DNA of 64,000 nt from NCBI GenBank assembly GCA_937975765.1, contig CALJUR010000120.1, positions 98,302 through 162,301 of the forward strand, written 5' to 3'. This stretch comes from an uncultured Myxococcales bacterium. GTDB taxonomy: Bacteria; Myxococcota_A; UBA9042; DTJE01. Positions within the stretch are counted from its first letter, which is position 1. Each line of letters starts with the position of its first letter. Shown piece by piece: positions 35,918-43,533 of this stretch. Under the pieces are notes generated by a model. It did no database searches. It was not told the DNA's origin and worked only from the letters and a program-made list of their open reading frames with translations. Both the position numbers and the translations under genes were made by a program.

Positions 35918-38158
35918 CTACAGGACGCAGTCCACGAAGTAGCCGTGGCCGTTCTCCTTGACCAGGCCGTGGATGTCGGTCTCGAAGCCGGGGAAGCGGG
36001 CGTTGAACTCGCGGGCGAACTGCAGGTAGCGCACGATCGTCGAGTTGAAGCACTCGCCCGGGATCAGCAGCGGGATGCCCGGGGGGTACGGCGTCAGCAG
36101 CACGGCCGTGATCCGACCTTCCAGTTGGTCGATCGGCACGCGCTCGATCTCCCGGTGCGCCATCTTCGCAAAGGCGTCGGACGGCTTCATCGCCGGCACC
36201 ATGTCCGACAGGTACATGTCCGTCGTCAGGCGCGCCACGTCGTTCGCCTTGTAGACCTCGTGGATCTGCGTGCACAGGTCCTTCAGGCCGATGCGTTCGT
36301 ATATCGGGAACTTGGCCACGAACTCGGGCATCACCTTCCACAGCGGCTGGTTGCGATCGTACAGGTCCTTGAACTGCTGCAGTTCGCTCATCAGCGTGTT
36401 CCAGCGGCCCTTCGTGATGCCGATGGTGAACATGATGAAGAACGAGTACAGGCCGGTCTTCTCGACGATGACGCCGTGCTCGGCCAGGTACTTCGTCACG
36501 ATGGACGCCGGGATGCCCCAGTCTGCGAAGTCGCCGTCCACGTCCAGGCCGGGCGTCACCACCGTCCCCTTGATGGGGTCCAGCATGTTGAAGCCGGGCG
36601 CCAGGTTGCCGAAGCCGTGCCAGTGCTCGCCGGTGCGCAGGACCCAGTCCGCCTGGGTGCCGATGCCCTCGTCCGCCAGTTCCTCGGGGCCCCAGACCTT
36701 GAACCACCAGTCCGCGCCCCACTCCTCGTCGACCTTCCGCATCGCGCGCCGGAAGTCCAGCGCCTCGGCGATGGACTCCTCGACCAGCGACTTGCCGCCG
36801 GGCTGCTCCATCATCGCCGCGGCCACGTCGCAGGACGCGATGATGGCATACTGCGGCGACGTGGACGTGTGCATCAGGAAGGCCTCGTTGAACACGTCGC
36901 GGTCCAGCTTCCGGGCCTCGCTGTCCTGCACCAGGATCTGCGAGGCCTGCGACAGGCCGGCCAGCAGTTTGTGCGTGGACTGGGTCGAGAACACCATCGA
37001 GTCGCGGCAACGGGCGCTGCTCTTACCGATCGCGTGGAACGACCGGTAGAACTTGTGGAAGGTCGCGTGCGGCAGCCACGCCTCGTCGAAGTGCAGCGTG
37101 TCGATCTTCCCGTCCAGCATCTGCTTGATGTCCTCGACGTTGTACAGGATGCCGTCGTAGGTGGACTGGGTGATCGTCAGTACGCGCGGCTTCGCGCCGG
37201 GGTTCTTCTGCAGCGTCTCGCGCGCGAACGGGTTCGCCTCGATCTTCTTCTGGATGTTCTCCCACTCGAACTCCGACTTCGGGATCGGCCCGATGATCCC
37301 GAAGTTGTTGCGGGTGGGCATCAGGAACACCGGCACCGCCCCGGTCATGATGATGGCGTGCAGGATCGACTTGTGGCAGTTGCGGTCCACCACGACGATG
37401 TCGCCCGGCGCGACGGTGCTGTGCCAGACGATCTTGTTGGACGTGGACGTGCCGTTCGTGACGAACAGCAGGTGGTCGCAGTTGAAGATGCGCGCGGCGT
37501 TGCGCTCCGACGCGGCGACCGGGCCGGTGTGGTCCAGCAGTTGGCCCAGCTCCTCGACGGCGTTGCAGACGTCGGCGCGCAGCATGTTCTCGCCGAAGAA
37601 CTGGTGGAACATCTGGCCGACCGGGGACTTCAGGAAGGCGACGCCGCCCCCGTGGCCCGGGCAGTGCCAGGAATAGGACGAGTCCGCGGCGTAGTGGGTC
37701 AAAGCGCGGAAGAACGGCGGCGGCAGGCTGTCCACGTACGACCGCGCCTCGCGCAGGACGTAGCGGGCGATGAACTCGGGAGTGTCCTCGAACATGTGGA
37801 TGAAGCCGTGCAACTCCTTCAGCACGTCGTTCGGGATGTGCCGGGCGGTACGCGTCTCGCCGTACAGGAAGATCGGGATGTCCGTGTTGCGAAAGCGGAT
37901 TTCCTCGACGAAGGCCCGCAGTTCGGCGATGGTCTGCTCGGCCTCGTTGACCAGTTCCTCGTCGTCGATGGACAGGATGAATGCGGACGCGCGGCTCTGC
38001 TGCTGCGCGAAGCTGCTGAGGTCGCCGTAGGAGGTGACGCCCAGGACCTCGCCCCCCTCGTCCTCGATCGCCTTGGCCAGGGCGCGGATGCTGAGGCCGG
38101 ACGCGTTCTCGGAACGGAAGTCCTCGTCGATGATGATGACCGGGAAGTGGAATCTCAT
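35918..38158 (-). CDS. Orn/Lys/Arg decarboxylase (fold type I PLP, AdiA/LdcC family)
   Basis: 746 aa, matching bacterial arginine/lysine decarboxylases (713-756 aa). It has an N-terminal receiver-like wing domain (about 1-130, FPVIIIDEDFRSENASG). The large PLP domain carries SYSWHCPGHGGGVAFLKSP, FVTNGTSTSNKIVWHS, LHFDEAWLPHATFH and the PLP lysine motif STQSTHKLLAGLSQAS. A C-terminal substrate domain ends in LVKENGHGYFVDCVL. It releases CO2 from a basic amino acid to give agmatine, cadaverine or putrescine; which one cannot be decided here. The next gene upstream on the strand is the guanidinium exporter Gdx, which fits guanidino-compound handling (inference). ATG 38158 has a GGAGG site 5 nt upstream and its own promoter. 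Confidence 0.94.
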   Translation of the reverse strand: MRFHFPVIIIDEDFRSENASGLSIRALAKAIEDEGGEVLGVTSYGDLSSFAQQQSRASAFILSIDDEELVNEAEQTIAELRAFVEEIRFRNTDIPIFLYGETRTARHIPNDVLKELHGFIHMFEDTPEFIARYVLREARSYVDSLPPPFFRALTHYAADSSYSWHCPGHGGGVAFLKSPVGQMFHQFFGENMLRADVCNAVEELGQLLDHTGPVAASERNAARIFNCDHLLFVTNGTSTSNKIVWHSTVAPGDIVVVDRNCHKSILHAIIMTGAVPVFLMPTRNNFGIIGPIPKSEFEWENIQKKIEANPFARETLQKNPGAKPRVLTITQSTYDGILYNVEDIKQMLDGKIDTLHFDEAWLPHATFHKFYRSFHAIGKSSARCRDSMVFSTQSTHKLLAGLSQASQILVQDSEARKLDRDVFNEAFLMHTSTSPQYAIIASCDVAAAMMEQPGGKSLVEESIAEALDFRRAMRKVDEEWGADWWFKVWGPEELADEGIGTQADWVLRTGEHWHGFGNLAPGFNMLDPIKGTVVTPGLDVDGDFADWGIPASIVTKYLAEHGVIVEKTGLYSFFIMFTIGITKGRWNTLMSELQQFKDLYDRNQPLWKVMPEFVAKFPIYERIGLKDLCTQIHEVYKANDVARLTTDMYLSDMVPAMKPSDAFAKMAHREIERVPIDQLEGRITAVLLTPYPPGIPLLIPGECFNSTIVRYLQFAREFNARFPGFETDIHGLVKENGHGYFVDCVL

Positions 38159-38182
38159 GCAGGCCTCCGGAAATCCGCGCGA

Positions 38183-38211
38183 AGTATCGGGCCAGGGCGG
38201 CGCCGGGTCAA
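38183..38211 (-). promoter_or_regulatory. Promoter of the decarboxylase
   Basis: Minus strand: -35 TTGACC (38206-38211), 17-bp spacer, -10 GATACT (38183-38188), the same -10 as the kinase promoter at 18127. It lies in the 95-nt gap after gdx. Confidence 0.6.
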
Positions 38212-38253
38212 GCGGTTCCGCGGCCGGGGGCGCGGGGACGGCCCGGGACGGCG

Positions 38254-38574
38254 TCAGGCATGCGAGGCCAGCTTCAGGCCGACGATGCCGGCGACGATCA
38301 GCGCGACGCTGACCAGCCGGGCCGGGTTGGTGGGTTCGCCGAACAGCACGATGCCCAGGATCACCGTGCCGACGGACCCGATGCCGACCCAGACGGCGTA
38401 GGCGGTGCCCACGGGCAGCGACTTCATCGCCAGGCCCAGCAGCAGCACGCTGACCACCATCGCCGCGACGGTGCCGACGCTGGGCCACAGGCGCGTGAAG
38501 CCCTGGGTGTACTTCAGGCCGATGGCCCAGGTCACCTCGCACAGCCCCGCCAGGAACAGGATCAGCCACGCCAT
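38254..38574 (-). CDS. sugE: SMR-family guanidinium exporter (Gdx/SugE)
   Basis: 106 aa with four hydrophobic helices, the normal size of small multidrug resistance proteins. The transport glutamate is Glu13 in AGLCEVTWAIGLKYT; that context, with KSLPVGTAYAVWVGIGSVGT, is typical of the Gdx/SugE subtype, which exports guanidinium in exchange for protons, rather than the broad EmrE type. It works as an antiparallel dimer in the inner membrane. It follows the YaiO-like gene by 44 nt, too short for a guanidine riboswitch of its own. Confidence 0.95.
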   Translation of the reverse strand: MAWLILFLAGLCEVTWAIGLKYTQGFTRLWPSVGTVAAMVVSVLLLGLAMKSLPVGTAYAVWVGIGSVGTVILGIVLFGEPTNPARLVSVALIVAGIVGLKLASHA

Positions 38575-38618
38575 CGACGCCCTCCCGTGCCGGCCCGCGG
38601 GAACCCCCGGGGCGGCCC

Positions 38619-39971
38619 TCAGAACCGCACCTCCGTGCCCAGGCTGGTCCGCAGTTGCCGGTAGGCGCGGCCCCGGGCCTGCTCGTCCCGGTACAGCACG
38701 TCCAGCACCAGTCGCCAGCGCCAGTTCACCTGCCAGCCGACGCCCCCGCCGACGGTCCAGTGGAACTGGGCGTCCGGATTCCCCTGGAGGTCCAGGTAGT
38801 CCGCCCGGTTGCCGGCGCCGGCGACCAGGTGCACCAGCCATGGCCACGTGATGCGAATGCCGATCTTGGCGAAGCCGGCGTGCGCCAGGTCGCCGCTGTC
38901 GCGGATGCCCAGGAAGTAGCGCGCCCACAGGGTGAAGCGGTTCCACTCGACCAGCAGGGACGGCGACAGCACGGTCGCGGGACGGGTCTCGAACTGCATG
39001 CGCCAGACCATCAGGCCGACCTCGCCGCCCTTCCACGGCCGGAAGATCGGCTCGACCTGCAGGGCCCACAGCGGCGAGTAGCGCGGGCGGACGGCCACGC
39101 CGGCGGCCACCCGGATCGTGGCCCAGGGCGCGGGGTCGCGCGAGTACCACACCTCGGAGAAGAGGTCCCCGAAGGCGCTCTCGGAGTAGAAGCGGGGGCG
39201 CATCTCCAGCGACAGGCCGACGTTCGACCCGCCGGGCGTCCGGCCGCTCAGGCCCGCGCCCCAACTGTAGGCGTCGGGCCGTTCCAGCACCGTCCAGTGG
39301 TCGAAGCGGGCGTACGCGGACAGGTTCGACCGGGAGATGCGCACCCGGTCGGACAGCAGGCAGGACTCGCGCTCGCCCAGCCGGCACAGTTCGTCGAAGT
39401 CCGCCAGGGCGCCGTCCATGTCCCCGGAGTCGCGCCGGGAGAGGCCGCGGTTCAGCCGGGCGCGCCGGTCGGAGGGGGTGAAGCGGACGACCCGGTCGTA
39501 CCGGGAAGCGGCCTCGGCGGAATCGTGCCGCCAGAAGGCCAGGTCGGCCAGGAAGCGCAGGTCCTCGGCATCGGCCCGGTCCGGCGGCAGGTCCTTCACC
39601 ATCGCCCAGGCCTGGCCCAGGTCGCCCTGCCAGGCCCTCAGGCGGGCGGTCCAGATCGTGACGTCGGCGTCCTGCGGGTGCCGGCGGTGCACCCCGTCGG
39701 CCCAGTTCAGGGCCTCGACCAGGCGGTCCTGCCGGGCCAGCGCCCGGGACAGCAGCATCGCAGCCTCGGCGGACAGCGGGTTCGCCTGGAGGCAGGCGCG
39801 GGCCTTCTCCTCTGCCCCCGCCGGGTCGCCCGTGTTCAGGTGCAGCCACGCCTCCGGGCACTCGCGGTCCTGCGCCCGGGCCGGCGCCCCCGACGCCAGC
39901 AGCAGCGCGGCCAGCGTTGCCGCCAGCATCACCGCTCGCCCCGTCCCCAGCAGGGTGTCCACCCGGGCCAC
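38619..39971 (-). CDS. YaiO-like outer membrane protein (TPR repeats plus beta-barrel)
   Basis: 450 aa from GTG 39971, chosen because it has a GGGAG site 6 nt upstream and starts a good signal peptide (ends near PARAQ); ATG 39929 is possible. Helical TPR-like repeats (about 35-215; NPLSAEAAMLLSRALARQDR and similar) precede a C-terminal barrel (about 220-450) whose strands end in Phe (GTEVRF). This is the layout of YaiO-family proteins, which sit beside a family 2 glycosyltransferase in E. coli (YaiP). The same pairing occurs here with the divergent gene at 40082, pointing to a polysaccharide export role (inference). Confidence 0.85.
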   Translation of the reverse strand: MARVDTLLGTGRAVMLAATLAALLLASGAPARAQDRECPEAWLHLNTGDPAGAEEKARACLQANPLSAEAAMLLSRALARQDRLVEALNWADGVHRRHPQDADVTIWTARLRAWQGDLGQAWAMVKDLPPDRADAEDLRFLADLAFWRHDSAEAASRYDRVVRFTPSDRRARLNRGLSRRDSGDMDGALADFDELCRLGERESCLLSDRVRISRSNLSAYARFDHWTVLERPDAYSWGAGLSGRTPGGSNVGLSLEMRPRFYSESAFGDLFSEVWYSRDPAPWATIRVAAGVAVRPRYSPLWALQVEPIFRPWKGGEVGLMVWRMQFETRPATVLSPSLLVEWNRFTLWARYFLGIRDSGDLAHAGFAKIGIRITWPWLVHLVAGAGNRADYLDLQGNPDAQFHWTVGGGVGWQVNWRWRLVLDVLYRDEQARGRAYRQLRTSLGTEVRF

Positions 39972-40081
39972 GTCCCGCTCCCGCCCCGCGATCCCCGAAC
40001 GAATACCGCGGATCCGCCGCCGCGGGGAAACCCGCGACCGGGCCGGCCGAAAAATGGAGGCTGTCCCTCTTTTCGCGGACA

Positions 40082-41617
40082 ATGCCGACCGTGGGCGTGC
40101 TGAAGAACATCCTGTGGGTGATGGACGCCATCGTTGTGGCGTACTTCCTCGCCTACGCCCTCACCAACCTGTTCCTGCTGATCGTCAGTGCGCTGCACGT
40201 CCGCCGGACGCTGGAGATGGCGCAGGCGGCCCTGCGCAAGGACTCGCGCGTCGAGGCCTTCGCGCCGGACATCTCGCTGCTGGTGCCGGCCTACAACGAG
40301 GAGGTCACGATCGTCCAGAGCGTCCGGTCGCTGCTGCGGCTGGACTACCCGCACTACGAGATCGTCATCGTCAACGACGGGTCGAAGGACCGGACCGTGG
40401 AGGTGCTGAAGGAGGCGTTCTCCTTCGTGCGGTCGGACATCGACATCAGCAGCCAGCTGGGCACGGCCCGGGTGCGCGGGCTGTACCGGTCGACGATGCC
40501 GCTGCCGGCGACCGTCAAGCGCCTGGTGCTGGTGGACAAGGAGAACGGCGGCAAGGCGGACGCGATCAACGCCGGCATCAACGCGTCGCAGGGCACCTAC
40601 GTCGCGACGATGGACGCGGACTCGCTGATGGTCGGCGAGGCGCTGCGGTCGTCGATCCAGCCGATCCTGGACGACCCGAACCACGTCGTCGCGGTGGGCG
40701 GGCAGATCGCGCTGTCCAACGGATGCAAGGTCCAGGACGGCAAGGTGCTGGAGGTGGGCCTGCCGGACACCTGGATCGCCCGGTTCCAGGTGGTCGAGTA
40801 CATGCGCTCGTTCACGCAGAGCCGCACCGCGCTGGGGCAGTTCAACGCGCTGCTGATCTTGTCGGGGGTGTTCGCTCTGATCCAGCGGGAGGTGCTGGTC
40901 GCGGCGGGCGGCTTCCTGACGAAGCACATCCGCAGCCGCGTCAGCCGCGAGTACGTCGGGGCGAAGGCCGAGACGGTCTGCGAGGACATGGAGGTCGTCG
41001 TGCGCCTGCACCGGTTCCTGATGGAGAACCGGCAGGTGGGGCGCGTGGTCTTCATGCCTCAGCCGACCTCCTGGACCGAGGCGCCCGAGGTCTACGTGAA
41101 CCTGGGCAAGCAGCGCAGCCGCTGGTACCGGGGCCTGCTGGAGGTGCTGTGGTTCCACCGCCGGATGATGTTCAACCGGCGGTACGGGCGCATCGGGATG
41201 TTCTCGCTGCCCTACCAGTTGCTGTTCGAGGCCCTGGCGCCCGTGATCGAGACCATCGGCTACCTGGTGGTGCCGCTGTCGGCGGCGGTCGGGCTGCTGG
41301 ACCTGGCCGCGATGGGCACCTTCCTGGCGTTCGCGATCGGCTTCAACCTGCTGCTGTCCGCGGGCAGCGTGCTGGCGGCCATCGCGCGGGTGCGGCTGCC
41401 GAACCGGCTGACCGACCGGGCGCTGTTCGACTACCGGGGCGCCAAGACGGTGCTGGTGCTGGTGTTCGCGGGCCTGCTGTCCAACCTGGGCTATCGCCAG
41501 TACCTGTTGTGGTGGCAGTTGAAGGGGCTGCGCGACTGGCTGAAGGGACGGAAATCCTGGGACAAGTTCAGCCGCAAGGGGTTCCAGGGGGCCGGGCCGG
41601 GGCCCGCGGCCGGGTAG
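40082..41617 (+). CDS. Membrane family 2 glycosyltransferase (processive polysaccharide synthase type)
   Basis: 511 aa. An N-terminal membrane helix (about 13-38) precedes the GT2 domain. Motifs: ISLLVPAYNEE, IVNDGSKD (near 98), nucleotide-sugar DAD (near 178), acceptor ETVCEDMEV and the QRSRWYRG box (near 344) that marks processive synthases such as cellulose or poly-GlcNAc synthases. Three or four membrane helices follow (about 370-500) and could form the export channel. No PilZ domain is present, so c-di-GMP control, if any, is indirect. Start ATG 40082 has TGGAGG upstream. It diverges from the YaiO-like barrel gene; together they may make and release an exopolysaccharide. Confidence 0.92.
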   Translation: MPTVGVLKNILWVMDAIVVAYFLAYALTNLFLLIVSALHVRRTLEMAQAALRKDSRVEAFAPDISLLVPAYNEEVTIVQSVRSLLRLDYPHYEIVIVNDGSKDRTVEVLKEAFSFVRSDIDISSQLGTARVRGLYRSTMPLPATVKRLVLVDKENGGKADAINAGINASQGTYVATMDADSLMVGEALRSSIQPILDDPNHVVAVGGQIALSNGCKVQDGKVLEVGLPDTWIARFQVVEYMRSFTQSRTALGQFNALLILSGVFALIQREVLVAAGGFLTKHIRSRVSREYVGAKAETVCEDMEVVVRLHRFLMENRQVGRVVFMPQPTSWTEAPEVYVNLGKQRSRWYRGLLEVLWFHRRMMFNRRYGRIGMFSLPYQLLFEALAPVIETIGYLVVPLSAAVGLLDLAAMGTFLAFAIGFNLLLSAGSVLAAIARVRLPNRLTDRALFDYRGAKTVLVLVFAGLLSNLGYRQYLLWWQLKGLRDWLKGRKSWDKFSRKGFQGAGPGPAAG

Positions 41618-41710
41618 GCCCCGTTCCGCAACGTCCCGAAGGATGCCGAAAACTGGCGGCGCGCGTGCGTGCGGGCCTATCATCGTCGCGCGGGCGTGCG
41701 GGCGACGGGC

Positions 41711-43117
41711 ATGGACGGCGAACCTTCTTCCTGGACGGTGATCCGGCTGGACGGGCCGGGGACGGACGGGGCGGTCCCGGGGACCGCGCCGGGAGGGCGA
41801 ACCCTGGCCTGGCTGCGGCACCGCGAGGTCGCGCCGTTCCTGTCGGCCCTGCTGTCCGGGACCGGCGACGCGGTCGTGATCGAGGCGGGCGCCGCCCCGG
41901 ACCCTTGCCCGCTGCTGGCCCGGGTGAACGAGGCCGCGCCGGGATTGCCGGTGATCGTGGTCGGGGCCGGCGACGTGCCGGGCGTGCGGGTCGCGGCGTG
42001 CCTGGCCGCGGGGGCGGACGCCGTGCTGCCGGCAGGCACGGGGGCCGACGAACTGGCCGCGGTGCTGGCGGCACGGGTGGAAAGGTCCAGGCGCGCGCTG
42101 CAGGACGCGGCGACGGCGCGCGAGACCACGGCGCGGCTGCGGGCCGAGCAGGCGCGCAGCCGGCGCTTCCACCTGCGGCTGCGGGAACTGGTGCACGAGG
42201 TCGGGACCTCGGCCACCATCCTCGAGGGCTACACGGCGAACCTGCTGGACGGGATCGACGGGCCCGTGACGGAGGCGCAGCGGGGCAGCCTGCAGCGCAT
42301 GCGGGTGGCCTCGGAGGTGCTGTCCGGGGTGCTGGCGAAGACCCGCGAGGAGTCGGACAAGGACGCGCCGCCCCCGCCCGGCGAACTGGCGGACGCGCGG
42401 GTCCGGCACCGGGTCCGGCTGCGCCCCGGCGAACTGGCGGCCGAGGCGGTCGGCCTGGTGCAGCGGGCCTTCGCCGGGAAGGACGTCGCGCTGGAACTGG
42501 AGGCGGACCCGGCGTGCCCGGCGGTGTGGGGCGAGCGGCTGCGGCTGCTCCAGCTGCTGCTGGCGCTGCTGGACAACGCGCTGCGGCACACCCCGCCTCG
42601 CGGACGGGTGCGGGTAAAGGCCGCGGCGGCTCCTGCCGACGCCTTCCCGGAGGGACGGCCGGGCGTGCGGCTGGTCGTGCGGGACACCGGGCCCGGGATC
42701 CCGCGGAAGGACCGGCAGAGGGTCTTCCTGCCGGGCGTGTCGAGCCCCGGCGACGACGGGCGGGCCCACTCGGGCCTGGGGCTGACGGTCTGCCGCGAGG
42801 TGGCGGCCGAGCACGGGGGCGCCCTCGCGGTGGACGAGCCCCCGGGGGGCGGCGCGTCGTTCCGGCTGGACCTGCCCTGCGACCCGAGGGCGCGGCGCGG
42901 GGCGCTGCGGATCACCGTCGTGGACGAGGTGCTGGCGGGCCAGGTGCTGGAGGAGGCCGCCCGGGGCGACACGGAGGTGCAGGTGCGGCGGGCGGATCGG
43001 CCCGGGGACCTGCCGGACGCATCGTCGCCCGGCGGGGCGCACTGGCTGGTGGTCGCGCCGCCCGGCAGCGGGCTGGCGCGGACGATCGAGGCGATGGGGA
43101 AGGGGCCCCAACGGTAG
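41711..43117 (+). CDS. Cytoplasmic sensor histidine kinase with receiver-like N-terminus
   Basis: 468 aa, no membrane segment. Residues about 45-120 look like a degenerate receiver (VVIEAGAAPD, LPVIVVGAGD). A coiled segment and HisKA box follow (LRELVHEVGTSATIL, His162). The ATPase domain has DNALRHTPPRG (near 287), DTGPGIP (near 327) and SGLGLTV (near 355). A further ~100 residues after the ATPase domain are unassigned. A TATCAT -10-like hexamer lies at 41678-41683 without a good -35. It heads an operon with a stand-alone receiver (44 nt later) and a giant HEAT-repeat protein, so it probably phosphorylates that receiver. Confidence 0.9.
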   Translation: MDGEPSSWTVIRLDGPGTDGAVPGTAPGGRTLAWLRHREVAPFLSALLSGTGDAVVIEAGAAPDPCPLLARVNEAAPGLPVIVVGAGDVPGVRVAACLAAGADAVLPAGTGADELAAVLAARVERSRRALQDAATARETTARLRAEQARSRRFHLRLRELVHEVGTSATILEGYTANLLDGIDGPVTEAQRGSLQRMRVASEVLSGVLAKTREESDKDAPPPPGELADARVRHRVRLRPGELAAEAVGLVQRAFAGKDVALELEADPACPAVWGERLRLLQLLLALLDNALRHTPPRGRVRVKAAAAPADAFPEGRPGVRLVVRDTGPGIPRKDRQRVFLPGVSSPGDDGRAHSGLGLTVCREVAAEHGGALAVDEPPGGGASFRLDLPCDPRARRGALRITVVDEVLAGQVLEEAARGDTEVQVRRADRPGDLPDASSPGGAHWLVVAPPGSGLARTIEAMGKGPQR

Positions 43118-43160
43118 GGGGCCCGACGGCGGGAACCGGCGGGATCGCGGGGGAGAAGTC

Positions 43161-43526
43161 GTGCCCAGGATCGTCATCGCGGACGACGAGCCGGACATCG
43201 TGGCCATCCTGTCCGGGCGGTTCCGGGCGGCCGGCTTCGAGGTCCTCGTGGCGCGCAACGGCTCCGAGGCCGTGCAGGCCGTGAAGGCCCACCGGCCCGA
43301 CGTGCTGGTCTCCGACGTGATGATGCCCGAACTGAACGGCTTCCAGGTGTGCCGGCGCGTGCGATCCGAGCCGGACCTGGCGTCGGTGCGCCTGGTCCTG
43401 CTGACCGCCAAGGACAGCGAGGCCGACCGGTTCTGGGGTGCCGAGGTCGGGGCGGACCTGTACCTGGCCAAGCCGGTGGACCCGGCCCGCGTGGTGGCCC
43501 AGGTGCGATCCCTGCTGGAGGGCTGA
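43161..43526 (+). CDS. Single-domain response regulator (CheY-like)
   Basis: 121 aa, receiver domain only, from a GTG start with GGGAGAA upstream. It has the acidic pair (IADDEPD), phospho-acceptor Asp52 (VSDVMMPEL), the conserved Thr (LLTAKD) and Lys (LAKPVDP). With no output domain it must act by protein contact; the HEAT-repeat protein 7 nt downstream is the natural partner candidate and the kinase upstream its likely donor (inference from position). Confidence 0.94.
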   Translation: MPRIVIADDEPDIVAILSGRFRAAGFEVLVARNGSEAVQAVKAHRPDVLVSDVMMPELNGFQVCRRVRSEPDLASVRLVLLTAKDSEADRFWGAEVGADLYLAKPVDPARVVAQVRSLLEG

Positions 43527-43533
43527 TCGAACC

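Noticed and set aside
38575..38618. Guanidine riboswitch upstream of gdx
   Set aside because: Only 44 nt separate it from the upstream gene, too short for the known guanidine riboswitch classes.
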